Assembly (NCBI RefSeq): GCF_019429625.1
Contig: NZ_JAHXRW010000009.1
Location: forward strand, 115,157 to 179,156
Source of the DNA: Celeribacter sp. PS-C1
Lineage (GTDB): Bacteria; Pseudomonadota; Alphaproteobacteria; Rhodobacterales; Rhodobacteraceae
Direction: 5' to 3'
DNA: 64,000 nucleotides
Numbering within the stretch: the stretch's first letter is position 1; each line of letters starts with the position of its first letter. Of the stretch, positions 54,161-63,878 are shown in pieces. The notes beneath the pieces are model-generated. The model did not search any database. It was not told the DNA's origin and worked only from the letters and a program-made list of their open reading frames with translations. Made by a program: the position numbers and the translations under genes.

Positions 54161-54808
54161 ATGACCAAACAGCTTGATTACCATACGATCCATGAGATTT
54201 TCACGCGCTTTCAGGCCGCCGAGCCCGAGCCCAAGGGCGAGTTGGACCATGTGAATGCCTATACTCTGGTCGTGGCTGTTGCACTGTCTGCGCAGGCGAC
54301 CGACAAGGGCGTGAACAAGGCGACCGCAGAGCTGTTCAAAATCGCGGATACGCCTCAAAAGATGCTCGACCTGGGCGAAGAGGGCCTGATCGAGCACATC
54401 AAGACCATCGGGCTTTACCGTAATAAGGCGAAGAATGTCATCAAGTTGAGCCAGATTCTGGTCGATGACTATGACGGCATCGTGCCCTCGTCGCGGGCCG
54501 CCTTGGAGAGCCTTCCGGGCGTCGGGCGCAAGACCGCCAATGTCGTTTTGAACATGTGGTGGCATGTGCCGACGCAGGCGGTGGACACACATATTTTCCG
54601 TTTCGGCAACCGCTCCGGCGTTGCCGTGGGCAAGGATGTGGTGGCGGTCGAACGCGCCATTGAAGACCACATTCCCGCCGAATTTCAACAACATGCGCAT
54701 CACTGGATGATCCTGCACGGACGCTACACCTGTGTCGCGCGCAAACCGAAATGCAGCGCGTGTCTGATCCGCGATCTGTGCATGTTCGAGGAGAAGAACC
54801 TTGACTAA
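54161..54808 (+). CDS. nth: Endonuclease III
   Basis: A 215-residue DNA glycosylase/AP lyase for oxidised pyrimidines. The helix-hairpin-helix LPGVGRKTANVVLN gives the catalytic Lys and VDTHIFR the catalytic Asp. The C-terminal [4Fe-4S] site is C-x6-C-x2-C-x5-C (CVARKPKCSACLIRDLC). The stop overlaps the adenosine kinase start by 8 bp. Confidence 0.95.
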   Translation: MTKQLDYHTIHEIFTRFQAAEPEPKGELDHVNAYTLVVAVALSAQATDKGVNKATAELFKIADTPQKMLDLGEEGLIEHIKTIGLYRNKAKNVIKLSQILVDDYDGIVPSSRAALESLPGVGRKTANVVLNMWWHVPTQAVDTHIFRFGNRSGVAVGKDVVAVERAIEDHIPAEFQQHAHHWMILHGRYTCVARKPKCSACLIRDLCMFEEKNLD

Positions 54809-55787
54809 AACCTATCAGGTTGTCGGCATCGGCAACGCCATCGTCGATGTGATCACCCAGGCCGATGACAGTTTCCTTGAACTCATGGGCATCGAGAAAG
54901 GCATCATGCAGCTTGTCGAACGCGAGCGGGGCGAATTGCTTTATGGCGCGATGTCCAATCGGGTGCAGACGCCGGGCGGTTCCGTTGCAAACACTCTGGC
55001 CGGGCTCGGCACTTTGGGCCTCAAAACCGGCTTTATCGGTCGCGTGCATGACGACGCTCTGGGCCGGTTTTACGCCGCCGAGATGGAGGCCGATGGCACC
55101 GCTTTCGTCAACGCGCCGGTGCCGGGCGGGGAACTTCCGACCTCGCGCTCGATGATTTTCGTCTCTCCGGATGGTGAGCGGTCGATGAACACCTACCTCG
55201 GGATTTCGTCGGAAATTTCCGAAGAGGATGTGTCGGAGGCGGTCGCGGGCGATGCGGAGATCATGTTCCTCGAAGGCTATCTCTACGACAAACCGAAAGG
55301 CAAACATGCCTTTGACCAAGCCGCAAAACTGACCAAGGCGGCGGGTGGTAAGGTCGGGATTTCCCTGTCCGATCCGTTCTGCGTCGACCGTCATCGCGAC
55401 GATTTCCGGACATTTGTGAAAGAGCTGGATTTCGTCATCGGCAACGAACACGAATGGGAAAGCCTCTACCAGACAGATCTGTCAACGGCGCTGGAAACGG
55501 CGGCTATGGAATCGGGTCTCGTGGTCTGTACGCGCTCCGGCTCTGACGTGGTTTTGGTGCAGGGCGATCAAGACGCCGTGGTGCCGGTCAAGCGCATCCA
55601 GCCTGTGGACACCACCGGCGCGGGCGATCAATTCGCGGCGGGCTTCCTCTATGGCTACGCGACGGGGCAGAGCCTTGCGACCTGTGGAAAGATGGGCTGT
55701 GTCGCCGCCGCCGAAGTTATCTCCCACATCGGGCCGCGCCCAGAGGCGGATCTCAAGCAGTTGTTTCAGAAGGAAGGCCTGATTTAA
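54801..55787 (+). CDS. PfkB-family adenosine kinase
   Basis: A 328-residue ribokinase-fold kinase. The catalytic motif DTTGAGDQFAAGFLYG is near residue 275 and the entry GIGNAIVDVITQ near residue 8. The sugar-binding GGSVANTLAGL near residue 60 fits adenosine kinases in Rhodobacteraceae. It salvages adenosine to AMP. Translation is coupled to nth through an 8-bp overlap. A terminator follows. Confidence 0.88.
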   Translation: MTKTYQVVGIGNAIVDVITQADDSFLELMGIEKGIMQLVERERGELLYGAMSNRVQTPGGSVANTLAGLGTLGLKTGFIGRVHDDALGRFYAAEMEADGTAFVNAPVPGGELPTSRSMIFVSPDGERSMNTYLGISSEISEEDVSEAVAGDAEIMFLEGYLYDKPKGKHAFDQAAKLTKAAGGKVGISLSDPFCVDRHRDDFRTFVKELDFVIGNEHEWESLYQTDLSTALETAAMESGLVVCTRSGSDVVLVQGDQDAVVPVKRIQPVDTTGAGDQFAAGFLYGYATGQSLATCGKMGCVAAAEVISHIGPRPEADLKQLFQKEGLI

Positions 55788-55811
55788 GACTTTTCTGATG
55801 CTTTGAATGTG

Positions 55812-55842
55812 AAAACGGCGCGAGGAAACTCGCGCCGTTTTT
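55812..55842 (+). terminator. Terminator hairpin
   Basis: AAACGGCGCGAG/CTCGCGCCGTTT, a 12-bp stem with TT behind, between the convergent kinase and polA genes. Confidence 0.9.
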
Positions 55843-55870
55843 GAGTATATGAGCTGCAATGAAGACAGGC

Positions 55871-58678
55871 TCAGTGTGCTTCGGCCCAGTTGTCACCGAT
55901 GCCCGCGTCCACTTCGATGGGCACATCGAGTTTCACGGCCGGATCGGAGGCGTTTTCCATCACATCCTTGACCACTTCGATCACTTGATCGCAGGCGTCT
56001 TCATCAACCTCAAAGATCAATTCGTCGTGGACCTGCAACAGCATTGTGGCGGGGAGGTCTTTGATTGCATCCGGCATGCGGACCATGGCGCGGCGGATGA
56101 TGTCGGCGGCGGAGCCTTGGATCGGGGCGTTGATAGCCTGACGCTTGGCGAAGCCTGCCTGCGGGCCTTTGGCGGCGATCTCCGGCGTGTGGATTTTGCG
56201 GCCAAAGAGGGTTTTGACGTATTTATGCGCTTTGGCGAACTCCACCGTGTCGTCCATATAGGCGCGGATGCCGGGGAAGCGTTCGAAATAGCGGTCGATA
56301 AAGCCCTGCGCCTCTTTGCGCGGAATGCGCAGGTTGCGGGCGAGGCCGAACCCGGAGATGCCGTAGATCACGCCGAAGTTGATCGCTTTGGCCTGTCGGC
56401 GCACCATCGGGTCCATGCCTTCGATCGGGACGTTAAACATCTCGGAAGCCGTCATGGCGTGAATGTCCAACCCGTCGCGGAAGGCCTGTTTCAGGCTGTC
56501 GATGCCGGCGACATGGGCGAGGATTCGCAGCTCGATCTGGGAATAGTCGAGCGAGATCAGTTTCTTGCCGGGGGCTGCGATAAAGGCCTCGCGAATACGG
56601 CGGCCCTCATCAGAGCGCACGGGAATGTTCTGCAGGTTCGGGTCAGAGGAGGCTAGACGCCCGGTGACGGCGCCCGTCTGCACGTAAGAGGTATGCACGC
56701 GGCCGGTCTCGGGATGGATAAAGGTCTGAAGCGCGTCGGTGTAGGTCGATTTGAGTTTCGAGAGCTGCCGCCAGTCCAAAACGCGGGCGGGCAGGTCATG
56801 CTCGGTGGCAAGGTCTTCGAGCACATCGGCGGGGGTGGAATATTTGCCGGTCTTGCCCTTTTTGCCGCCCTCAAGGCCCATTTTCTCAAAGAGAATCTCG
56901 CCAAGCTGCGCGGGGCTGCCGACGTTGAATGTCTCGCCCGCCAGTTCGTGAATCTCGGCCTCAAGCCCAGCCATTTTCTGAGCGAAGGCGTTGGACATGC
57001 GCGAGAGCACATCGCGATCGACGAGAATACCCGCCATTTCCATCTGTGCCAAAACCGGCGAGAGCGGGCGCTCCAGCGTCTCATAGACGGTGGTGACGCG
57101 CTCAGCGTGCAGACGCGGTTTCAAAACCTGCCACAGTCGCAGCGTAATGTCGGCGTCCTCGGCGGCATATTCGACCGCTTTGCCGATCTCCACCTTGTCA
57201 AAGGTTATCGCGGATTTGCCTGTGCCCAACAGGTCCTTCGTCGGGATCGGCGTGTGGTTCAGATAGCGCTCGGACAGCGCATCCATACCGTGATTGTGGA
57301 TGCCGGCGTTCAAGGCATAGGACAGGAGCATCGTGTCGTCATAGGGCGCAACGCGCACACCGTGACGGGCAAAAATCTTGGCGTCATATTTCATGTTCTG
57401 GCCGATTTTGAGGATGCTGTCGTCCTCAAGCATCGGTTTCAACGCATCCAGAACCATGTTTTTCGACAGCTGTCCGTCGACCAGATTGGAGCCGCCGAAG
57501 AGATCGTCCTCACCCAACGTATGGCCAACCGGGATGTAACAGGCCTCGCCCGGTTCAACACACAAAGACACACCGACCAGATCGGCCTGCATCTCGTCGA
57601 GGCCGGTGGTTTCCGTGTCGACGGCAACGTAGCCGCGGGCGTAGATCGCGTCGATCCAACGCTCCAGCGCGCCCATTGTGGAGACTTTCTCGTAGGACGA
57701 GGTGTCAAACGGCTTGGCCTCTGGTGCGGCAGGCGCATCGGGCATGTCCGCAGCGGCGGGGCCAGGGGCCTCGGGGATCGCAGGGGCGTCAACGCCGAAG
57801 CGTTCGGAGACACGTTTGACGATGGTGCGGAATTCCATCTCGGACAGGAAAGACAGGAGCTTTTCGGTGTCCGGTTCCTGCACCTCGAGGCTCTCGAGGC
57901 TGAAATCCAATTCCATGTCGCAGTCGAGTTTGACCAGATCGCGCGAAATGCGGATCAGCTCTGCATTGTCGACCAGAGTCTGGCGGCGTTTCGGTTGTTT
58001 GATCTCGTCGGTGCGGGCAAGCAAGCTTTCAAGATCGCCGAATTCGTTGATCAGAAGGGCGGCGGTCTTGATCCCGATGCCGGGCGCGCCGGGGACGTTG
58101 TCGACCGAGTCGCCCGCGAGTGCCTGCACATCGACGACGCGCTCGGGGCCCACGCCGAATTTCTCTTCGACGCCTTCGCGATCGATGCGTTTGTTCTTCA
58201 TCGGGTCGAGCATTTCGACGCCGCCGCCGACCAGCTGCATCAGGTCCTTGTCCGAGGAAATGATGGTCACGCGTCCGCCCGCGTCACGCGCCTGATGGGA
58301 GAGCGTGCCGATGATGTCGTCGGCCTCAAATCCAGTGATCTCGATACAGGCGACGTTGAAGGCGCGGGTGGCTTCGCGGGTGAGCGGGAATTGCGGCACC
58401 AGATCTTCGGGCGCGGGCGGGCGGTTGGCCTTGTAGGCCGGATAGAGATCGTTGCGAAAGGTCTTGCCCGAAGCGTCGAAAATCACTGCCGCGTGCGTGG
58501 GCGCATCGGCGCCGGTGTTGGCCTCAATATAGCGGTAGAGCATATTGCAAAATCCGCTGACCGCGCCCACCGGCAGGCCGTCGGATTTGCGCGTCAGCGG
58601 CGGAAGCGCATGATAGGCGCGAAAGATAAACGCCGATCCGTCGATGAGGTGAAGGTGGCTGCCCTTGCCGAATGTCAT
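55871..58678 (-). CDS. polA: DNA polymerase I
   Basis: A 935-residue family A polymerase with all three activities. The 5'-3' nuclease is at 1-290 (IDGSAFIFRAYHALPP). The 3'-5' exonuclease is intact, about 330-520, with the DTETTG motif. The polymerase domain includes SLDYSQIELRILAH, RRQAKAINFGVIYGISGFGL and QVHDELIFEVDE. It fills gaps and removes Okazaki primers. ATG at 58678 with a good ribosome site; monocistronic. Confidence 0.96.
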   Translation of the reverse strand: MTFGKGSHLHLIDGSAFIFRAYHALPPLTRKSDGLPVGAVSGFCNMLYRYIEANTGADAPTHAAVIFDASGKTFRNDLYPAYKANRPPAPEDLVPQFPLTREATRAFNVACIEITGFEADDIIGTLSHQARDAGGRVTIISSDKDLMQLVGGGVEMLDPMKNKRIDREGVEEKFGVGPERVVDVQALAGDSVDNVPGAPGIGIKTAALLINEFGDLESLLARTDEIKQPKRRQTLVDNAELIRISRDLVKLDCDMELDFSLESLEVQEPDTEKLLSFLSEMEFRTIVKRVSERFGVDAPAIPEAPGPAAADMPDAPAAPEAKPFDTSSYEKVSTMGALERWIDAIYARGYVAVDTETTGLDEMQADLVGVSLCVEPGEACYIPVGHTLGEDDLFGGSNLVDGQLSKNMVLDALKPMLEDDSILKIGQNMKYDAKIFARHGVRVAPYDDTMLLSYALNAGIHNHGMDALSERYLNHTPIPTKDLLGTGKSAITFDKVEIGKAVEYAAEDADITLRLWQVLKPRLHAERVTTVYETLERPLSPVLAQMEMAGILVDRDVLSRMSNAFAQKMAGLEAEIHELAGETFNVGSPAQLGEILFEKMGLEGGKKGKTGKYSTPADVLEDLATEHDLPARVLDWRQLSKLKSTYTDALQTFIHPETGRVHTSYVQTGAVTGRLASSDPNLQNIPVRSDEGRRIREAFIAAPGKKLISLDYSQIELRILAHVAGIDSLKQAFRDGLDIHAMTASEMFNVPIEGMDPMVRRQAKAINFGVIYGISGFGLARNLRIPRKEAQGFIDRYFERFPGIRAYMDDTVEFAKAHKYVKTLFGRKIHTPEIAAKGPQAGFAKRQAINAPIQGSAADIIRRAMVRMPDAIKDLPATMLLQVHDELIFEVDEDACDQVIEVVKDVMENASDPAVKLDVPIEVDAGIGDNWAEAH

Positions 58679-58801
58679 GACGCGTCTTTCCCTCTGCTCT
58701 TAACCCGTGCTCAAAAGTTGCGTCTTGATAGCACGGAAAGGCGCGCCCCCTGCAAGCAGGTATCGCCTAAGGGAGCGGTTTATTGGAGCGGCCGTCTTTG
58801 G

Positions 58802-59224
58802 TTATGCGACAGCGCGCGATTTCGCACCTTCCAACATGCCTTTGACGATGAATTGCAAGACTGTGCGCCACGCACTGGCATGATCGAGCGACCAAGCCTC
58901 GCCAGTATGTTCGGCGAAGACATCGATGATCAGGTCAATGATGAGATCGTGACTGTCTTGCCAACTGCCATAATTGGCATATTCCCGACCCAGATTGTGC
59001 AGCGTGGCAAACAAGGCACCGGGGTGATCAAGCGACAAAAGCGACAGCTCGATGATGCTTTCCAGAGTTCGTCCGCGCGCGGTCAGGGAGGTATGATATT
59101 GCCCGTCAAACTCGGGCGCGGTCTCCGCGAAGCGTTTGTAGACTTCTTGCAAAGCATCGACCCGCACAGGGGCAAGGCGCCGAAAATTATTTCGAACCAA
59201 AGTAATTTGTTGGATCGTGAGCAT
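58802..59224 (-). CDS. Globin-like protein without the proximal histidine
   Basis: A 140-residue protein whose helix pattern matches bacterial globins (LTIQQITLVRNNFRRLAP, AWRTVLQFIVKGMLEGAK). At the heme-ligand position the family motif (R-x-H-x-x-Y-G) reads REYANYG, so the proximal His is Tyr (Y82). It therefore may not bind heme in the usual way. It is monocistronic beside polA. The assignment is by pattern and needs structural confirmation; an unrelated helical protein is the alternative. Confidence 0.6.
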   Translation of the reverse strand: MLTIQQITLVRNNFRRLAPVRVDALQEVYKRFAETAPEFDGQYHTSLTARGRTLESIIELSLLSLDHPGALFATLHNLGREYANYGSWQDSHDLIIDLIIDVFAEHTGEAWSLDHASAWRTVLQFIVKGMLEGAKSRAVA

Positions 59225-59332
59225 TGTCCCAACCTCTCAAAAACTAAATGCCTGAGAGGTTAGGCGCTGGAATTTAACAAAGGGAAAACGCCGAGGGCAT
59301 TTCCGCGTTGTTTCAGAGACTTGCCGAAAGGT

Positions 59333-59515
59333 TTATGCGTCTTTCAGCTTTGCGCTTTCGTGGATGAATTTCTTGTCGCAATAGCCGCATTCGACATAGC
59401 CGGTATCATGCGGGATCACCAACCAGACGCGCGGATGTCCAAGTGCACCTTCGCCGCCATCACAGGCCACTTTCCATGTAGAGACCACTTCGGTTTCCGG
59501 CGCTTGAATCGTCAT
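59333..59515 (-). CDS. Small zinc-finger protein (NDUFS6-like)
   Basis: A 60-residue protein with one Cys/His zinc site: C18, H27, C43 and C46 ([18 protein letters not shown] then [10 protein letters not shown]). This is the zinc-finger domain related to the complex I NDUFS6 subunit. It probably assists complex I; AGGACAGGACG lies before the ATG. Monocistronic. Confidence 0.85.
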   Translation of the reverse strand: MTIQAPETEVVSTWKVACDGGEGALGHPRVWLVIPHDTGYVECGYCDKKFIHESAKLKDA

Positions 59516-59730
59516 CGTCCTGTCCTTTTCGCTATCGCATCGGCTTTGTCGCCCGCCATCCCCAGGGGCCTGTGCGGGTCTGTGCAAGGGGCTTGGCGGT
59601 GGACGCGGTTGCCGCAGTCTCGTAGACCGCCTAAGTCAGGGCTGCATGATAGCGATCCGGGCGGCACGGACAAGGGGCAACCGTGCCTCGATCTGCGGCG
59701 CAGGCAAAAGGAACACAAGGAGCGAGACCC

Positions 59731-60672
59731 ATGAGCAACATGAGCTACGCACTCGAGATTGAAGCCCTGCGCAAGACCTATGGCGGCGGGGCAGGACAGC
59801 CTGCGAAAGAGGCCTTGAAAGGCGTCGATCTGAAGATCCCCACCGGGTCGATCTTTGGCCTTTTGGGGCCGAATGGTGCCGGTAAATCGACGATGATCAA
59901 CATTCTCGCCGGGCTGGTGATAAAAACCTCCGGCAAGGTGAATATCTGGGGTTTTGATCAGGACGTTAACCCGCGCCAGTCGCGCGCCGCGATCGGTGTG
60001 ATGCCGCAGGAGTTGAACCTCGATCCCTTCTTCACGCCGCGTGGTGCGCTGGAGGTGCAGGCCGGTCTCTACGGTGTGCCGAAACGGGATCGCCGTACGG
60101 ATGAAATTCTTGAACTCATTGGGCTTTCTGACAAAGCTGATGCTTATGCGCGCACGCTCTCGGGCGGCATGCGGCGGCGTCTTTTGCTCGGCAAGGCGCT
60201 GGTGCACAACCCTCAGATTCTCGTGCTAGATGAACCCACCGCCGGCGTCGACATTGAACTGCGGCAGATGCTTTGGACCAATGTGCGCAAACTCAACGAA
60301 GAGCGCGGCATGACGATCATTCTCACTACACACTACCTCGAAGAGGCGCAGGAAATGTGTGACGAGATCGCAATCATCAACCATGGCGAGTTGATTAAGC
60401 AGGATACGACAAAGAACCTTTTGGGGCTTATGGATGCGAAGACACTCGTGATCGAACCGGACGGCGCAGCACCCGACAGTTTTGCGCTGCCCGAGGGCGT
60501 CAAGATGGAGCGCCGCCGCGACGGGGCTTTCGTGTTCGATTTCTCGCGCGGTCAGGCCTCGGTCGGGGCGATTCTCGATGCCGTGAAAGCGGCAGGGATC
60601 ACCATCGGTGATGTGCGCACGATGGAGCCGGATCTCGAAGACGTCTTTGTCGAGCTGACCTCCGGCAAATAA
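59731..60672 (+). CDS. ABC transporter ATPase (YadG-like)
   Basis: A 313-residue ATPase of the ABC-2 type. Walker A GPNGAGKST, signature LSGGMRRRL, Walker B LVLDEPTAGVD and THYLEEAQEMCDE are all visible. Its MPQELNLDPFF and C-terminal part (LVIEPDGAAP... EDVFVELT) resemble YadG. The membrane partner gene is not next to it (the next is HIT, convergent), so it is orphan here. AAGGAGC precedes the ATG. Confidence 0.87.
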   Translation: MSNMSYALEIEALRKTYGGGAGQPAKEALKGVDLKIPTGSIFGLLGPNGAGKSTMINILAGLVIKTSGKVNIWGFDQDVNPRQSRAAIGVMPQELNLDPFFTPRGALEVQAGLYGVPKRDRRTDEILELIGLSDKADAYARTLSGGMRRRLLLGKALVHNPQILVLDEPTAGVDIELRQMLWTNVRKLNEERGMTIILTTHYLEEAQEMCDEIAIINHGELIKQDTTKNLLGLMDAKTLVIEPDGAAPDSFALPEGVKMERRRDGAFVFDFSRGQASVGAILDAVKAAGITIGDVRTMEPDLEDVFVELTSGK

Positions 60673-60704
60673 AGCCTGTCTTCTTCTTGGTCAAAATACT
60701 CAAT

Positions 60705-60731
60705 AAAAAACCCCGCCTCAGGCGGGGTTTT
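60705..60731. terminator. Bidirectional terminator hairpin
   Basis: AACCCCGCC-TCA-GGCGGGGTT, a 9-bp stem between the convergent ABC and HIT genes, flanked by an A-run. Confidence 0.9.
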
Positions 60732-60750
60732 GTCATTTAAGGGCTCGGCC

Positions 60751-61128
60751 TTATTTGCAGGTCAGCGGCCCCACGGGTTCGCCCCCCAAGAGATGCACGT
60801 GGAAATGCGGCACTTCCTGATGCGAGTGTTCGCCGGAGTTTGTTACGAGGCGAAAGCCCTGACCGCCCGCAGACTCGGCCACGCCGATCTGCTCGGCCAC
60901 CTTTGCGACAGAGCGGAAAAAGTCGAGCTGTTCCGCGTCAGAGGCCGCTTGCACGAAATGGTCGTAGCAGCGATAGGGTCCTTTCGGGATCACCAGAATG
61001 TGCGCCTTTTTCTGCGGCGTGATGTCAGGGAAGGCCAGCGTGTGCTCGCTTTCGAACACCGGAGTCGAGGGGATCTCCCCGCGCAGGATTTTGGCAAAGA
61101 TGTTCTGGTCATCATAGGCGTAGGGCAT
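60751..61128 (-). CDS. HIT-family nucleotide hydrolase
   Basis: A 125-residue histidine-triad protein with HFHVHLLGG (H108, H110, H112) and the usual helix-strand pattern. It hydrolyses adenosine phosphoramidate-type or related nucleotides; Hint/PKCI-like by size. It starts 11 bp after the glycosyltransferase gene stop, so may be co-transcribed with it. Confidence 0.92.
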   Translation of the reverse strand: MPYAYDDQNIFAKILRGEIPSTPVFESEHTLAFPDITPQKKAHILVIPKGPYRCYDHFVQAASDAEQLDFFRSVAKVAEQIGVAESAGGQGFRLVTNSGEHSHQEVPHFHVHLLGGEPVGPLTCK

Positions 61129-61139
61129 GAGGGGCTCGC

Positions 61140-62717
61140 TTAGTCGGAAAACAGGTAATGCATCGAGACGATCTCGCGCGCCTCATCTTCGGGGATGCCG
61201 AGGAAGCGCGCAAGGGGGGCTGCGTTTTCCGCTGGCGTGTTGGATTGGGATATCCGGGCGTAGTTTTCAAAGTTCGCGTCCCGGATTTGATCGCTTTCAT
61301 GCGTCATATCCGAGCGGATCGTCGGCAAAAGTCGCGCCAGAGCGTCGTCCGGCGTGTGATCGCCCGCAAGCCCCGTGCGTTTGGCGTGGCCAACGAGATA
61401 GTCGTCGGTGAACTCGCACTCGATCTCCAAAAGCCGTGTGCCGGAGCGGTCGGCGTAGAAATCGCGGATCAGATCGATCCCCTCCGGATCGAGGCAGACG
61501 ATCATCCGATCCGTGTCGAAATAGTCGAACAGCATCCGCACCCAGGCGCGCCGGTGCCGCGTGCGTTTCTCAAGGCTTTTTTCGATCCCGCCCAGATCGG
61601 GCAGGTAGGTGTGTTCCTCGTTGAAGAGGTACTCGAGACAGGGAATATCCGTGTGGTTCTTGATCTCCGCGACCAAGCGCTTGGCGACGTGCCATTTTTT
61701 GCAAACGATCATCAAAAGCTCGCGGTCGCGGCCAAGCGAACTTTCGGTCTCCCAGAACCTCTGGGCAAATCGCCGTCCGTTGCGTCCCCGTCCTGTGAGG
61801 AACTGAAACAGAGACCGCCCCTCGTTCGAGATCTGAAAATTGACACCAGTGGCGGCAAAAAGATCGCCAAGGCGTTTCTTCAGTTCCTTGGCATCGGGGG
61901 AAATTTTCCGGGCGAACAAATAGTCCTGTGACATCAACAGATCGTAGTGGTCGTTGTAGAACACCACCGGCATGCCGTAATCGGTGAACATCAAAAACGT
62001 CTGGGTGCGGGTGCGAATTTCGTTTTCCGGCACCACATGGCGCACAAGTGTCTGGAAAAACGTCTCGTCGGGAATCCAGGTGGTACGGAAAAATCGCATC
62101 ACGTCTTTGCGTTGGCGGGTAAAGTCGAGAATCCATTCGATGGTCCGACGCCGCAGGCACCACCATTGTGACCCGATCATGATCTGTAAATCGTCAGGAA
62201 TGTCGCGGCGCAGCCCCAACCGGCGTTGGATGTTCAGGCTCTGGTAGAACAGCCATTTGTGTGTGCGTTCGTTGAACCAGTGGCGATAGATCAGCCGCTC
62301 TTCCTTGAGCCCGGTCTTGATCCAGTCGCTTTCGAAAAAGTCGAAACTTTCGATGAAGTCGATGTCCTCACGGTCGAGGTAGTCATGCATATATTCGGCG
62401 GTCTTGATCGACATACAGTCGCCGGAAAGCATGTAGAAATGCGTGGCGCGTGGGAAATCGCGCTCGGCCGCCTCGATGGCGTAGAGCGTGGCCTCGACAA
62501 GGCTCCATGCGCCCCAACCGCATTTGATCCGCTTGGTCGCGAAGGTCACGTTGGGGTTGTGGTCGAGGCCTTTCTTGATGGTCTCGAACATCTCTTTACC
62601 GCCGCGCGCATCGAAATGGATCGAGATATAATCCCCGGCCCGCGTCAGCCGACGCGCCTGATCGATGATGGCCTCTGGGTCTTTATGGCACAGCAAGATG
62701 AAAGCAATTCGTGCCAT
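61140..62717 (-). CDS. Core-2/I-branching-type beta-1,6-N-acetylglucosaminyltransferase
   Basis: A 525-residue protein with the N-terminal transferase domain (RIAFILLCHKDPEAIIDQARRL, FYMLSGDCMSIK, GSQWWCLRRRTIEWIL, PDETFFQTLV). The remaining 220 residues form a second domain of the DUF5927 type that carries further conserved blocks. It likely makes branched GlcNAc or related side chains. ATG at 62717; the longer upstream frame has no ribosome site. It is divergent from a sulfotransferase, implying joint work on exopolysaccharide or surface glycans. Confidence 0.82.
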   Translation of the reverse strand: MARIAFILLCHKDPEAIIDQARRLTRAGDYISIHFDARGGKEMFETIKKGLDHNPNVTFATKRIKCGWGAWSLVEATLYAIEAAERDFPRATHFYMLSGDCMSIKTAEYMHDYLDREDIDFIESFDFFESDWIKTGLKEERLIYRHWFNERTHKWLFYQSLNIQRRLGLRRDIPDDLQIMIGSQWWCLRRRTIEWILDFTRQRKDVMRFFRTTWIPDETFFQTLVRHVVPENEIRTRTQTFLMFTDYGMPVVFYNDHYDLLMSQDYLFARKISPDAKELKKRLGDLFAATGVNFQISNEGRSLFQFLTGRGRNGRRFAQRFWETESSLGRDRELLMIVCKKWHVAKRLVAEIKNHTDIPCLEYLFNEEHTYLPDLGGIEKSLEKRTRHRRAWVRMLFDYFDTDRMIVCLDPEGIDLIRDFYADRSGTRLLEIECEFTDDYLVGHAKRTGLAGDHTPDDALARLLPTIRSDMTHESDQIRDANFENYARISQSNTPAENAAPLARFLGIPEDEAREIVSMHYLFSD

Positions 62718-62850
62718 ATTGGAAACCGTAACCTCATTTCTAGCGTATTGTTCGCATGCAAGCGTAACCAACCATTGAATAATCAAGGCTTATTTGCTTT
62801 TAAAGCGAAAAGGGTCATGCTCTGCGTGACAAATAGGAGTTGTTGTAAAT

Positions 62851-63669
62851 ATGGGCTTTCCCGGAACTTGGATGACCGAGAGCGAAAGTGTGGTCTATCG
62901 TGTCGTCCCTAAGTGTGCTTGCTCGACCATCGGGCAGATTATGTTCTATTCCGATCATGGCGAATTCTTCGACGGCGACATTCACGACAGCAAGGATCGC
63001 ATGCACAAATGGGCGCAAGAGGAAAGCCAACCTCTGATCGACGCCAATGTGCAGGCCCACAAAAGCTACGCCTTCACCTGTGTGCGCAACCCATACACCC
63101 GCGTCTTGTCGAGCTTTTTCGACAAGATTTGCGGCATTCAGCGCAACGGCAAACGCTATCGCGGCAATCTTGTGCCGCAGCTCATTCAGAAATACGGCAT
63201 CGAGGTTGGCGGCCCGGACGGCAAGGACGACTTCGATCAGATCGCGAGCTTCCGGCGGTTCCTGCTGTTTGTGCGCGACACCATCCGTTGGCGGCGCCCG
63301 ATGGAGCCGGACATTCACTGGTCTGCCATGTCCGGCCATGTCTCGACCTTCATCGTGAACGGCGGGACTTATGACAAGATTTTCTTCACCGAGAAATTCA
63401 ACGAAGGCATGCAGGATGTGCTCGACCATATCGAGACGCCGCATGCCGTCGATCTGACGCAAATCCCGCGCTTCAACGAATCCGAAGGTCACGGGCCGAA
63501 ACGCCTGCATCCGGTCGAGGATTACTTTGACGATTTGTCGATGCATCTGATGTGGGAAATCTACAAGCGCGATTTCCAGCTGTTCAAATATGACTTTGAA
63601 AATCCAGGTAATAAGATGCCCTTGGGTGAGGTCGATTTGGCAGAGGTCCATGCCAAGCTCGGCGACTGA
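62851..63669 (+). CDS. Sulfotransferase family 2 protein
   Basis: A 272-residue PAPS-dependent sulfotransferase. The 5'-phosphosulfate loop is PKCACSTIGQIM (about residues 21-32) and the 3'-phosphate motif is CVRNPYTRVLSSF. It should move sulfate from PAPS to a sugar hydroxyl. The divergent Core-2/I-branching transferase 133 bp away suggests a sulfated surface polysaccharide. A terminator follows. Confidence 0.86.
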   Translation: MGFPGTWMTESESVVYRVVPKCACSTIGQIMFYSDHGEFFDGDIHDSKDRMHKWAQEESQPLIDANVQAHKSYAFTCVRNPYTRVLSSFFDKICGIQRNGKRYRGNLVPQLIQKYGIEVGGPDGKDDFDQIASFRRFLLFVRDTIRWRRPMEPDIHWSAMSGHVSTFIVNGGTYDKIFFTEKFNEGMQDVLDHIETPHAVDLTQIPRFNESEGHGPKRLHPVEDYFDDLSMHLMWEIYKRDFQLFKYDFENPGNKMPLGEVDLAEVHAKLGD

Positions 63670-63695
63670 TTTTTGCTCGTATTCTGGATAGAAAA

Positions 63696-63727
63696 AATGC
63701 CGCAGGAGTGACCTCCAGCGGCATTTC
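63696..63727 (+). terminator. Terminator after sulfotransferase
   Basis: AATGCCGC/GCGGCATT stem followed by TCTC, with an A-run on the left side of the hairpin. Confidence 0.75.
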
Positions 63728-63840
63728 TCCCGTTCGCCCTGAACAAACCAAAGCGAACTGGACCACCCGTTAAAGCGTTTCTCAAAATCGGAGGGGGACT
63801 AGGTTTTGAGAGACTGGCACAGTCAAAGACGTGCGGTCAT

Positions 63841-63875
63841 GTTTCCCGCTCACCCTGTGTCAGGGCGCGGGAAAC
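63841..63875 (-). terminator. Long hairpin after the last partial gene
   Basis: GTTTCCCGC/GCGGGAAAC (9 bp) encloses CCCTG/CAGGG. It lies just past the stop of the minus-strand gene. No T-run, so it may be a factor-dependent end. Confidence 0.55.
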
Positions 63876-63878
63876 GCT

